Shown piece by piece: positions 29,859 to 41,466 of a stretch of DNA of 64,000 nucleotides. The notes below the pieces were generated by a model. That model was not told the origin of the DNA. It did no database searches and was given only the letters and a program-made list of their open reading frames with translations. Within the stretch, counting starts at the first letter, position 1, and the number at the start of each line of letters is the position of its first letter. The DNA is from Rhizaria sp. SCN 62-66. Lineage: Eukaryota; Rhizaria, unplaced. Made by a program: the position numbers and the translations under genes. The DNA lies in contig MEDY01000057.1 of assembly GCA_001724265.1 (NCBI GenBank), forward strand, positions 1-64,000, in the 5' to 3' direction.

Positions 29859-32800
29859 GTCGCCCCGCTCCCGCCGCAAGCGCGCCGCCGAGGCCGATGC
29901 AACCGACGCCGCGACTGCGAGCGAGATCGCCAGCACGAGCACCGGCTCCCTGGCGTCCATCGCAGAGGCCGATGACGATGACGACGCCGCCGCCGTTCCT
30001 CCCCTCGCGTCGCGCAGTGGCTCCAAGCCTGCGTCCGCGTCCGCTGCCGTCCCCGCCGTGGCCGCGGCCGTTTCCCGCTCCGCTTCAGCCCTGTCGCCGC
30101 CGCGCCCCGCCACTTCGACCGCGGCCACGCTCGCCGCCGCGGCCGCGGGCAGTCCCGGCGCGACGCGCGCGTCCACGGGCGCCGGCGGCGGGCACTCCGC
30201 AGCCGACGCGGCGCGGTCACCGCGGTCGCCGCTGTCGCCGCGCGGCGGGCTCACCGATCCCATCGGCGGCGCGGCCAAGGTGCCGGCGCTGAGCCCGCGT
30301 CTGCGCTCGCCGCCTCAGCAGCAGCGCTCGCACTCGCAGTCGCCCTTGCAGACGCTGTCGCAGACGCTGTCGCAGACGCAGTCCAAGTCCCCCTCACAGT
30401 CGCTGTCACATCTGCAGTCGCAGGTGCAGGCGGTCGTTTCGCAGTCGCTCTCGCAGTCGCAGAGTGACGCTGGGTTGATTTCCCCCCGTGCGCTGTCGTT
30501 CACGTCCATGACGGACACCGACGCCGCCGCCGCTGTCGCCGCTGTGCCTTTCGTCGCCAGAGACAACATCGCCACTGCACAGCCACACAGCGCCGCTTCT
30601 AATGCTGTGAGCACCCCGGTGAGCAGCAAACTCAACGCGAGCTTTGATGCTGGCGAGCTTTCGGCCGCGCGCCGTGCCCGCGGCGGCAGCGAAAGTGCGC
30701 GCGCGCGCCGCAGCGCCGGCGCCCCGTCACCCGCGTGCCCCAGTCTCACTGGCACCGATATCGGTGACAACGGTGACTCTGCTATTTCCGCTGACGCAGC
30801 ATCATCCGTAGCCGTTGCAGTCAGGCCCGGGGCGTTGACGCGTGCGGTCAGCGACGGCGCGGCCGTGGCCGCCGCTGCAATGAGCGACGGCGACGATAAT
30901 GATGCCACTGTAGACATGAGCAGCAGTGCCGCGTTTCTTGGCGACGACGCCGACGCCGACGCCGACATTGTCAGCGATGCCGATGCCGACGCCGGCGCCG
31001 ACGTTGACACTGACGCTGACGGTGAGGCGCTGGGTGCCGGCGGTGAGGCCTGGACAGACACCGACACCGACAGCGCAAGCGAGGACGCGAGCGAAGAGCA
31101 GCAAAACGACGACGACGACGACGAGGGTACCGTCACCGGCGACGGCGGCGACGATGCCGGCACCGACGCTGCCGTGCGCCGACGCCGCCAGCCATCGCCG
31201 CGGTCACTCAAGGCCATCTCGCGGCTCCCGCAGCCGCAGCAGCAGGCCGCCATGGCTGCGGCGGTCAAGGCCGTTGAAGAGGAGGACGAGCAGAACAGGT
31301 ACGAAATTGCACTTGACAAAACAATATTCAACAATATCAACGTATTTCCGTCATTTATAATCATAAGCTGTATGACAATAGTTTTATCTTAATATTTCGA
31401 ATATTATGTTATATTTGTTGATATAAATCATTTTTAGGCACCCGTCGTCTCCGATCCCGTCGCGCGACCGCTCGCTGCGCCGCCGCCGCACCGCGCTCGC
31501 CATGCCGGCCCCCATGGATCTCACGGGCTCTGCCGACGGCGACGGCGGCGACGGCGACGGCGAGACAGGCGCAGCCGCGGCGCCCGCGCTGCCGCCGCCG
31601 TCTGAGAGCGTGACCGACGAGACGTACAGTCACGCCGGGATCCCTATCACGCCCATTGCGCCCCGCACAGTCTCCCGCGCCAAGAACAGCTCCACCGACA
31701 GCAGCAGCAGCGCGGCGAACGCGGCGAGTGCGAGCACCAAGCTCAGATTCGGCGAAGACGACGAAGCCCCCGCCTCGACTGCTGCTGCCGTTTCTGCAGT
31801 TTCCTCTGCGGCTCCTGCTGTTTCCGTCTCAGTCTCCGTCTCGATCCCTGCTGCTGTTGCTGTCGGCGCACAGGGGCAGGGCGCGAGCGCGTCGCCACAG
31901 TCGCCGCGCCGCCGCCTGGGCCCGCGCGAAGGCGACGACCCCATCATCACAACGACCGGCGCGTCCCCCTTGACTTCGCCCTCCGCTCTCGCCACCGCCG
32001 CCGCCGCCGCTGCGAGTCTTGCTGGCGGTCTCACTGGCGCCGGTGTTGGCTTAGCGTCCGCCTCCGCGTCCGCAGTGCCGACCCCGATCCGCAAGGCCGC
32101 CGCCGAGGGTCTCGAGGCCGCACTCCACAACGCTAGCAGCACCGCTAGTAGCGGAAGCAGCGGCAGAGTGAGTTTCAGCGCCCTGCCGCGCCCGTGTCAG
32201 GGCACCCGTGAGCCGTGCGCCGCCGACGCGCGGCCCGCGACCGCTGGCATCCTCCGCCGCGAGCCCCGCGGCCCCCGCACTGACGGGCGCCACCTCCGGT
32301 TCTCGTACGCGCACTGGGCCGCGTTCCCAGTCTTCCCGGACTGGGGCAAGTGCCCGCACGACCCCACCGGGTTCGCGCTGGGGCTCAGTCCCGTGGCCGA
32401 GTCCGCGGGCGTGATGACCGTGACGGCGCGCGAGAACGCCAAACCCGCGATGGACTCGTGCGACATCGAAATGCGTACGTTCATTAGTAACTTTCGCAAT
32501 TTCAGAGCAAAGCAATGTTTATCTGTTTGTTTTTGATGCACCGACATTAATTTCTATTTCTAACTTGCGTTTTTTTCTTTCTCTTGTTCATTTAAACGTT
32601 TTCTGTTGATTTTCTCGTTTTATTCTCAATTTCCCAGGTTTGCGCCGCGTGGCGTGGCGCGAGGCATTCTACATCGTCAAGGCACTCGCGCCCGCGCTGC
32701 TGCCGCGCCCCGACGCTGCCGCGCCGCCGCTGTACGATCCCGCCGTGGTGCAGCGCGAGGGCGTCAGCGCGCTGCCAGCGATTGTGGCCACACTGGGCGG

Positions 32801-34742
32801 CGAGGGCGTTACGCTGCGGTTTGGCTACGCGCCAGAGACGGGGCCTGACGCGCCTGCGCCGCCCGCGCTGTTGACTGTGGGCGCAGGCAAGTCCGCCACG
32901 CTCAACCCGGAGGCTGTGGAAATGATCAAGCAAGGTATGATCGATCTATCAAAACGAAAGACACATTCAAAGCTAGATTGGCACGAATCGAAGTACACAT
33001 ACTATCAATTCATTTTAAATCCCTTTGATATCTCTCACATTTTCCGTTTTTCTATCTTTAAATGCATTTTCTCCGTTTTGCGCAATCTAGCGTTGATCCC
33101 GACGTCGCGTCTGCACGGCGTGTTCAGCTCCATCGCGCGCGACATGGCGCTGGGAGAGATGTTCTCCGTGGCCGACACGCCCGACGATGCCATTACCGCA
33201 GTCACCGCCCCGCCGCCGCACCCGCGCGCGGGGCTCCCCGTCGCGGGGCCCGAGGCCGTGACGGACTACACTGCTGCGGTCCGCGCCGTCGTCAACGCCC
33301 CGCTCGGCGCGTTCACCGACACCGGCGATCTGCAGCGCCTCAAAGAGCACCGCAAGTTCGCCGGCTGCTCATGCCGGCTGCGCGTGCCGCTGTGCCCACA
33401 CAGGGACTACCGGTACGACGCGGCGGCGCTGCATCCGCTGCTGCCGCCGCCGTTCGGTTCGGGCTCGGCGTACCCGCTTGCGTCGCGCTACTGGCTGCCC
33501 ACAAACCGCGATGGCGGGGGCCGCGGCCCGCTCAATGAGCGCAACGAGGACGACGAGGAGGATGAGGAGGACGCGGCGTTCGACTACGACACGTCACAGG
33601 CCAAGTCAAGTGAGGACGAGGTCGCACTGGCGCTGGCGCATGTCATGGGTCTCGCCCCCGGGTCCCGCGCGTACCCCGATGAAACGGGCGGTATGTGGTG
33701 CGATGATGTCAAGTCTGCGAGTGAAGGATGCGCGATTTGCGAGCTGCTGGTGTGGGACCGTGTGGTACGGTGCGATGAGAACTCGTGCCCCTGCTTCCTC
33801 TCTGGAGTCAAGTGCACTGCGTACGTCAAACATAACAAGGAAAACAAAAACACTTCAATGAGTGGATGTCTGGAAATGAATTGATTTTCGGTTTAGTCAT
33901 TATGACGATCCTTAAACTAAAGCCGTATATTAATGTCATTTACTCACGCTTGAACTCATCAGAACTTTTATTTGTGTTTCATTCGATCTTTTTACGCTTT
34001 TCGTAGTGACGCGTGCGGTTGCTCTGACGACTGCTGTAAGAACCCCAACTCGCGCCACGAATTCGACGACGAAAAAGTCAATTTCTTCCGCATGCACGTG
34101 GTGCGCATGGCGAACACGCGCGTCACCAACAGCGAGACCGAGTACGCACTGCCCGAACGCAAACTCGCGGTACTTAAGGAGCGCATGAGGGACATGTACA
34201 TCCGCCACGAGCGGTCGGTCCACGACGTCCGCGTGTCGCGCCGCCAGCAGGCGCGGGTCGAGGCCCTCCGCCGCGGGCTGCCGGGTGCGGGCGGCATTGA
34301 GCTGGTGTCGGCGGAGGACACGGCGGCCGAGGAGGCGCGCGCCACGGCGGCGGCGGACCTCGCGTTCGGCGGCGCCAGCACAACCGACGTCCCCGGCGCT
34401 TATACGGAGCAGGACGTGGCCGAGCTGGACGCGATGTTCGAGGCCGAGATCCGCGCCGCCGCTGCCGCCGCCGCTACTATGGGCGAGGCGGCGGGATCGC
34501 AGGCTCTGACGGAGGAGCAGATCGAGGAGAAGATTGCGCAGATGCGCCGCTTTCTGCCGCCGGCCATTGCGCCGCTCGCGCTGCCGACGCCCGTGCACAG
34601 TGAAGAGGCGGGGGACGAGGGCGACTACGAGGGCGACGCCGAGGCGGACGCGGATGCGGAGGCGGAGGCCGAGGTGGGGCATATTGAGACCGAGAGCGAG
34701 AGCGGCGTCGAGGTCGGGGTGGCCATGGTTGACGGCAACTGA
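28531..34742 (+). CDS. CSRNP-like Cys/Ser-rich nuclear protein
   Basis: Five exons: 28531-31298, 31438-32474, 32638-32934, 33091-33820 and 34007-34742, with introns in phases 2, 1, 1 and 2. The product has 1855 residues. The first 1200 are Ala/Ser-rich and disordered. From about residue 1209 the features of the Cys/Ser-rich nuclear protein family (CSRNP/AXUD1) appear in order. A motif HLRFSYAHWAAFPVFPDWG ends in TGFALGLS, like the family's VRF..VTVYYF....G...LGM. A first Cys cluster is CSCRLRVPLCPH (about 1459). The core CAICELLVW, RCDENSCPCFLSGVKC and DACGCSDDCCKNPNSRHEFD follows, with VNFFRMHVVRM matching the family's EFN..RVR.H...T..RL. The last intron splits this core, and correct splicing is needed to see it. 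A final acidic tail follows. In animals these are DNA-binding transcription regulators; function here is inferred only. Confidence 0.7.
29808..29858 (+). repeat. Pure GCT tract (polyalanine)
   Basis: About seventeen consecutive GCT codons in exon 1 of the CSRNP-like gene, in a protein where most other Ala codons are GCC or GCG. Confidence 0.9.
30330..30475 (+). repeat. Ser-Gln codon repeat
   Basis: Imperfect repeats of TCGCAG/TCACAG with CTG or ACG spacers, encoding SQSPLQTLSQTLSQTQSKSP-like sequence. Dense SQ/TQ motifs, which elsewhere can be targets of PI3K-like DNA-damage kinases. Confidence 0.7.
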
Positions 34743-35541
34743 GTTGTATATGCCTAACTCATCACTAAAGTGTCAATTTGAGCCCTAACCGCACTAGCTT
34801 GAAACGAGACCTGAGAAATCAATCTAAAAGGCACGCTTGAGCAGCATTAGTAGTACCAGAGCGAGCTTTGGGAGCGAGTGGCTGATCAGCGAGTGGATCT
34901 CTGTGACGTCGAGCTCTGTCACGGCCCGTCGATATTTGCATTAAGAAGTGTATTGAAGCGTTTACAATAGTTTCAGTTTATTATCAAGCATTCAATCACT
35001 TTTACGAACAATATTACTATTATTTTAACAAATGAAGCAAGTTGTGTAATTCATATTGCGTCCTAAGTGTGTCGTAATAAAGTAGACATGATGTTACGAA
35101 GAGTGTTGCTAAAGTAAACGTTTGTGTATTTTTGTTGTTTTGATTTTATCGTCATTTTGTTCTTGAACTGTTAGGTATCTTTTGTGGTCGTGGTTATTGC
35201 TAATAGTCATCTAAAGATAGAATCGAGCACACACAAATCAAGCCGAGTTGCAGAATGCTCACGTGTTGCCCACAGTGACACAACGTCAGCGTGTGATCCT
35301 CTTACAAGCGCGCCATGGATCAGCGCTGTATGAAGCAAGCTAACTGGCTCTACGTTATGTTGACTGTTGTTGTACAAAAGTGGTGTCTGCACTTCAGTCA
35401 ATCACGAGTCGCTATGTGGTGGCATGCGTTAACAAGACGTTTCCCTCTTGTAGACCCACTCTTTGGTTGCTTTGCCGCGCTGCATTATGCCGCGATAGCT
35501 ATTTGGTACGTATATAGTATGCTATCTGTCGTTTTGGGATC
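34743..35541. other. Intergenic between convergent genes, 0.8 kb
   Basis: AT-rich sequence with the 3' ends of the CSRNP-like gene (plus) and MYCBP (minus). A 76-codon plus-strand frame at 35315-35545 has no supporting feature. Confidence 0.5.
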
Positions 35542-35965
35542 TTAGATGGTGCCCTGGTTGCTCTGGAGGGCGGCAATCTGCTGCTTGAGCAGCGCAATCT
35601 CCTCGTCCTTCTCGCGGATCACGCGCTGCTGCTCCTCGACAGTCTTCTTGAGCTTCTCCGTGTCCTCGCGCACAGGCGCGCCGAGGTACTCCTTGACGAA
35701 GTCGTTGGCGTTGACAGGCTTCTCGGGCAGCTCGTACAGACCGACGATGACCTTAGTCAGGTTGTCCAGGACGCCAGCCTTCTCGAGGTAGCGCTGGAAC
35801 TCCTCCTTCTTCGCGTCGCTCGACTATAGACAGGAAATCAAAACAAGTGGCAAATAAAGCGTAGTGCATAGCAAGTGAGCATTGCTGTGACGTTGTATCT
35901 GTTATAATCAGAGGTTGAGCGTCGAGGAAAGGCAACATGGAGTGTTAACGGACCTGCATCGACAT
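35542..35965 (-). CDS. MYCBP: MYCBP/AMY-1 homologue
   Basis: Two exons, 35965-35954 (only four codons, MSMQ) and 35823-35542, joined at a phase-0 intron (GTCCGT...CTATAG), give 97 residues. Human MYCBP has 103. The body matches the family closely: KKEEFQRYLEKAGVLDNLTK, VIVGLYELPEKPVNANDFVK, EYLGAPV, then a Leu-rich coiled coil LKKTVEEQQRVIREKDEEIA ending ALQSNQGTI. MYCBP (AMY-1) binds the N-terminus of c-Myc in vertebrates and also AKAPs and ciliary/flagellar proteins. Outside animals the ciliary or AKAP-linked role seems more likely. The tiny first exon has a weak donor, but no other ATG close upstream gives an open path, and many MYCBP proteins have a similarly short lead before the ADSK/SDAK segment. 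Confidence 0.85.
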
Positions 35966-36424
35966 GACTCTGTCTGAGAGCCGTTTGCGTGGGGAAGAAA
36001 GAGACATGAAGACATACAAAAAGAAAAATAGATGTATAAGCATTGGTATTATTCTGGACAATACATGAAAAATACATAAACGGACACATGATCTCATATT
36101 GGCTTTAGCTCAGACCCTCGTTCGTTTCTTCCTGTGTTTCGAAATGACTCCGGTCATTTTTCACGGGACCGAAAAAATGCGGACAATTCAGAACAAAACA
36201 AAGCTTATATGCACTCTTACGAAGTGATATCAATTTAAATTTAGTATTTTGTGATACTGCGACAAACGATATCCCAATGATAGTTAAAACCTATTTGTAT
36301 GGTTGTTATTTATGCATATACTTGGTTCAAAATGGCTTCTAAAACTGACTATAACTCTGTAAACTCGACGACTCGCAAGTACCTGCTGGTCGTTGCTCTC
36401 GACTCTGCGCAATACGGATATCGC
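35966..36424. other. Intergenic, 0.46 kb
   Basis: AT-rich region upstream of MYCBP and downstream of the Ala-rich gene (both minus strand). No feature seen. Confidence 0.45.
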
Positions 36425-37679
36425 TTAGAGCATGGGGTTGACCTTAACGATTCCGTCGGCACGCGTGCGGAACTCCTGCCCGCCACGCGCGGCCACCACG
36501 CCCTCACTGTAACACGCGTTCTGGAACGCAGTCATCTCGCCCACCAGCGCCGTCTGCAGCGCCGCGCGCGCCGCCGCGATGGCCGGGCCATGCTCCGCCC
36601 GCGCGGCCGCGACCGCAGCCTCGGCTGCGGCGACGGCGGCGGCGGCGGCGGCGGCGGCCTTCTTGCCCGCGGTCATCTGGTTCTGGCGCGCCTTGGCCAG
36701 CGCGGCCTCGAGCGGAGCGACGGCGGAGAAGGCCGCCACGGTCTCGGCCGCGCGCGGGCCCGCGAATAGCAGCGGCAGCGCGAGATCGATCGCGGCCGCG
36801 GCCTGCGCGGCGGCCGGGGACGGGCCGGACGCCGCCAACACGGCCTTGCCGCTGAAGCCGTTGGCCTTCGTAGCGGGGGCCACCGAGGACGCGGCGGCAG
36901 CGGAGGCGGACTTGGCAGCGGCGGCGGCGGCGGCGTCGGCCTTGGTGGCAGGAGCCTTAGCGGCGGTGGCGGGCGCAGCAGAGGCGTCACCGGCGACGAA
37001 CGACACCTCGACGCCCTTGAGGCCCTTGTTCTTGCACTTAAGCACGCCGACCTGCTTGATCTCGGTCAGGTCCGCGACCGTGACAGCGGACGGGTACAAC
37101 GCACGCAGCGCCGCGGCGTCCGCGAACGGGGTTGCGCCGGTGATGATGGCGTTTGCGAGCTCGAACGCGCGCGACGCGATGTCCTTGATGTACGCCTCCT
37201 TGGCTTCGTTCTCGCGCGCTTCGGTCTCCTTGGCGCGCGCCTTAACCTCGGCCTCGGTCTGCGGCTCGGGCGCAGGCGCCGCGGTGGCGAGCGCGGCGGA
37301 GAGGTACGCCTCGAGAGGGCTGGTCTGGCCGGCGGCGTACAGCAGAGTCATCTCAGCCCTGTGCGACACAGAAAGTGCCAAACAACGCAAAACAGCACGA
37401 AAATCGGGAATGTAATGAGAATGTGCGATATAAGACACGAGTGAGTCAGTATCAATTGCTGAGAATAAAACGTGAGCGTGCTAGACGTTGTGCGATGCGG
37501 AGAGCTGCGTGTCGAGGCGATATGGTAAGCACGTACTTGGCGTTGGAAGGGAAGGTAGTGTCCTTCCAGTCAAGGGAGACGCCAATGGTCTGCTGAAAGG
37601 CGGAGAAAAGCACCATGGCAGCGGTGGTAGTCAGAGGGGTCTGCTTGGCGCGGTTGCGCTCGCAAGGGATGTCGGCCAT
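36425..37679 (-). CDS. Ala-rich protein, unknown
   Basis: Exons 37679-37537 and 37358-36425, joined at a phase-2 intron (GTACGT...CACAG), give 358 residues. The N-terminal 150 residues look ordered: LTTTAAMVLFSAFQQTIGVS, then LDWKDTTFPSNAKAEMTLLY, LEAYLSAAL, a charged helix (EVKARAKETEARENEAKEAY) and IIKGA-type turns (ELANAIITGATPFADAAAL). The last ordered block is VADLTEIKQVGVLKCKNKGL followed by KGVEVSF. This last block looks like a conserved core, and the Trp-Lys-Asp near residue 38 may also be family-specific. Residues 170-290 are Ala/Lys-rich, and the C-terminus (EMTAFQNACYSEGVVAARGG...VKVNPML) looks ordered again. I do not recognise the family. It shares an upstream region with the FERRY3-like gene. 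Confidence 0.6.
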
Positions 37680-38157
37680 CTGCGAAGAGGCGTACGTTGC
37701 AGATCAGGGTGAGTGCGGCGCGTGAGATCAGGCGAGGTAGAAAACACAATTATAATATCTTAATTAATCAAGCGTTTTGTTTCTATTTAAGACACTCAGA
37801 CTGCCATGTGACGATCGAGAAGGCGAGAAAGCAAGGCATTTGGATCGACGTCGCGGCTACTCCCAGCTCACCACAAAACGCCTTGTGACCGTGAGCATCT
37901 TCCCGACGTTGTCATTCTGCTGGATACCCTCACTGTATACCTACTGCAGTACACTTTTGGGGGAACTTCAATTTACACATATATTATACCTGAATTGTAT
38001 CGCTTCATGCCTCTACTGCTATGTGTATTCCTGCTCTGAAGTTGCCGTAGAAGGAGCACTGCAACTCACACACGTCAGCCACTTGCCTTCCTCGATTTCT
38101 TATTATAGAACTCGTCAAACCGAAAACGCGCTGTGTGCCAAGATTTACTCGTGCGCA
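37680..38157. promoter_or_regulatory. Shared upstream region of a divergent pair
   Basis: 478 bp between the Ala-rich gene (minus) and the FERRY3-like gene (plus). The plus frame is open upstream of 38158 back to about 37777, but that part is AT-rich and not protein-like, so I treat it as 5' UTR. Confidence 0.4.
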
Positions 38158-41100
38158 ATGGATTTGACTTGCACATTTTCGTCTTCTTCGCTCTCGGGTG
38201 CGAACGCGGGCGCGCAAGATACGGGCGAGGACGTGGAGGCCTCGATCACCATCACCGTAGACCCCGATGACGACCCGACGCACGTGGTCCGCGAGCTCTG
38301 CGTCGCCGAGGGTCTCCCCGCCGACTTTACGCGCTCCTTCGCCGCGCTCGTGCAAGACGTCGTTGACGAGGCCTCCCGCGCCGCCCCGCTGCCGCAGTCG
38401 TCCCTCACTGCCGCCGTTATCACCGCGTCCGCCGCGTCCGCGTCGTCGTCCCTGCTCTACAGCGACAAGCCCGTCATCGCCCGCCCCGAGGACACCGCCG
38501 CGGCCGCCGCGCAGCAGACGCAGACGATTGCGGAGACCGCCGCAGCTGCGTGGGCCACGTTACTCCGCGCCGGCCGCATCCCTGCCGCCGCCGCCGCTGA
38601 CGCTGCCGCTGACGCCGCCGACACGACCCACACAGACGGCGACACGCCAGACTCGGCTCCTTCGGGGGCCGTGGCCGTGTGCGCGTCTGCGTCTGCGTCT
38701 GCGCTGGCGGCGTCTGCGGCGTCGCACGCGTGGGCGACCGCCTACCAGGCTGTCATCGCCCGCCGTGACCTGCGGGGTGCACTGTTCGCCTGTGTGCGCA
38801 ACCTCGCGGCGGCGACGAGGCTGCTGCACCGGGCGCGCGCGGGGGCGTTTGCCGCGCTTACGACGCAGCACGCGCGCGAGATGGAGACCGTCATGCGCCA
38901 ACAGGTACGGTACATATGTCAAAACTGTCACCGCAGCAGCTGCTTGGCAACCGCACACACACTAATATCAGCACGAAACACATATATTCATACCATATCA
39001 CATCGTATCATATTCAGACAATATTCGACATGATATAATAACAGATTCATATCATATATGATATCATATCTTGTTTCATTCGTCTATTCATTTCTATAGT
39101 CCTCATTTTGCTCCAATCCTTTCGATATTGTTACTTTTTTTACCTTTCTTTCTCAATGCGATACTCGAATATAGGCCGCATCTGGCGGCGTCCGCTCGAT
39201 CACTTCCGCAGCCGCCGACCCGTCCTCCGGCTCCGGCGCTGGCGACGCCCTGAGCGCGCTGGTCTACGCGCACCTCTCGGCCACCGAGGCCACGCACGCG
39301 CTGTGGCGTCGCCGCCTCGATACGCTCCACGCCACGCAGCGGCGTCTGTTCCGCGCACTCGTGTTCAAGCTCGCTGACGCCGCACTTGGCGCGAACGCGA
39401 GTGCGAATGCGTCCAACGCTGCCTCATCAGCGCTCGCCGTGCAGGCCTCTTCCTCCTCATCGTCAGCGGCGGCGGCGTCTTCGGCGGCGGCGGCTGCGAG
39501 CGCGGCTGCAGATACCAATGCGCTGCGGCGGCTGGCGGGGTGGTTTGCCCGCTCCGCCCCTCCTGCTGCCGCCGCCACCGCCGCCACAGCCGCTGCCTCC
39601 TTGTCCTCCTCTTCTGCAACGGCCAGTGCGAGTACGAGTGGGAGCGCCGGCGCGGACGCGGCCGCGCGGTCGCCGGTGCTGCTGCGAAGGCAGGTGTTCC
39701 TCGGAGGCCAGCAGAAGGCCGAGTTCTTTGTCACGCTTGAGCTCGGCGACTGCGAGGCTCTCACGGACACCAACTGGGACATTTCAGAGAGCTCGGCCGC
39801 CGCCAACACTGCGGCCGCCACTGCTGCTGCCATCGCTGCTGCCACGGCGGCGACGGAGCCGGGTTCTGCCGAGGGCGGCGGCTCTGAGGGCGACGGCGCG
39901 ATGGCCGTGGCGATCGGCGGCGCGACGGTGCGCGCGGCGGCGGAGCTGGGCGCGCAGAGCGACCTTGCCTCGCTCTTGGTCGCGCTGGGCGCCGGGGCCG
40001 CCGCGGGCGTGGTCGTCAACGCCCAACAGCAGCAGCAGCAAAGCAACAACAGCAACAGCGCTGGGAGTGATAACGAGGGAGCGTGGAGCGCTGAGGCGGC
40101 TCGGCTGTCTGGCCACGCGGATGCACTGTACTCGCGCGCGCTGACGGCGCTGGTGCTGCCGCAGCTGCCGGAGGGACTGGTGCTGGCCAGGGATCGCCGC
40201 GAGGCCGGCGGGGCGATGGCCTGTCTCCGCGTCAACAAGGTACGTAAACGCTACAACGCAAGAACATTTCAAGAAATTCGAAAATCAAATGGAAATACGC
40301 CTTGCAACTCGAGAATTAATATTATTTCACTCACGTATATCTTTGCATCTGGATTTCCTTCGTGTTTTGTTCTTGTTCTCCAGTTCGTGGAGGCGTGTGA
40401 CTCGTCGTCGGAACTGCACTTCCCGCCTCTTGTGTCCCAGCTTCACGACCTTACTTCCAACCTTGCCGCTGCCTACCGCGCCGCACATCCCACCGCCGCC
40501 GCCGCTGCCTCGAACAACACTGGCGCTGGAATCGGCGCTGGCGCGAGTGCGGGTGCCAACTCACGGCCGTTGCCGCCCGCGACGCGTTTGCTGCACCCGG
40601 GCGACGTGGTGACGACGGTGCACTCGAACCTGCGCGCCGCGCACGCCGTGCTGCACCTGGTCTCGCTGCCGACCTTCTCCGCGCGTGCCGCGCAGGAGGC
40701 GCTTGACCGCATGTCCACCCCCGCACTCGCCGCCGCCGCCGCCGCAGCCGCCGCAGCCGCCGCCGCCGCAGCCGCCGCCACGACTGCCAGTGCGACTACC
40801 AGCGCGGGCACCGACCCCGCGGCTGCTGCGGCGGCTGCGGAGGCGGCGGACCGCGTTTCCGCGCACTGCGCCGTGCTGACGGGGCTGCAAGACGCGCTCT
40901 TGGCAGCCGACTACCACTCGGTGGCATCAGTCGGCGTGCCGCTGGCGCTGGCGGGTCACACGGATGCCGTGGACCGCGCCGTCGCCCCCGCCGTCGACGT
41001 GCTTGTGGCCACGCACGCCGCCACGGCCGCCGCCGCCGCCGCGCAGCAGGGCCACGGACAGGGCGACGCAGCGAGCGCGCGGTCCGCGGCCGCGGCCGCT

Positions 41101-41466
41101 GTGGGCGCTGCGGTGGCGTCCGCGGCGTCCGCGGGCGAGCCCGTAGTGGCCGAGGCCGTGGCGCAGGGTGAGGTCGTCATGCGCGCAGTCAAACACGCGC
41201 TGACGCTGCTGGCGACGACGACGGCACCCGCGGCGCGCACGCTGCGCGAAGTGCGATTCCTGGTCTCGCTGACGGCTGCGGTTACGCGGGGAACCAAGGG
41301 ACTGGAGGCCGCGCGACAGGGGCAGGCCGCGGGGGCCTCGGCGGCGGCCACGGGGACCGGGACCGGGGGCGCGGGGGACGCCAAGCCGGACTGGGCGGTT
41401 GTGCGGAGGCTCGCGTTTGTCCGGCAGTCACTTGCGGCCTTCGAGAACGTCTGGGGCACCGCGTAA
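38158..41466 (+). CDS. FERRY3: FERRY complex subunit 3 (C12orf4) homologue
   Basis: Exons 38158-38904, 39175-40239 and 40384-41466; both introns are phase 0 (GTACGG and GTACGT donors). The product has 964 residues, against about 550 in human, the excess being Ala-rich insertions. In animals FERRY is a Rab5 effector complex that links early endosomes to mRNAs; this subunit has no catalytic motif. Family-like segments in order: ITITVDPDDDPTHVVRELC with LPADFTRSFAALVQDVV near the N-terminus; AWATAYQAVI and LTTQHAREMETVM before the first splice; then RRQVFLGGQQKAEFFVTLEL. After the second splice come VHSNLRAAHAVLHLVSLP, then GLQDALLAADYHSVASVGVP (about residue 771), which matches the family's GL......D..TI.IPLLL segment, and GEVVMRAVKHALTLL with TLREVRFLVSLT. 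The match is from memory and short blocks, but order and spacing agree. Confidence 0.65.
40726..40782 (+). repeat. GCC/GCA tract (polyalanine)
   Basis: A run of about eighteen Ala codons, mostly GCC with interspersed GCA, inserted in the conserved C-terminal part of the FERRY3-like protein. Confidence 0.8.

Noticed and set aside
28584-30278. 564-codon minus-strand frame opposite CSRNP-like exon 1
   Set aside because: It mirrors Ala/Ser codon runs; the plus strand continues through spliced exons into a conserved Cys-rich domain.
37777-38157. N-terminal extension of the FERRY3-like protein
   Set aside because: The frame is open but AT-rich, with atypical composition; the ATG at 38158 begins the GC-rich coding signal.
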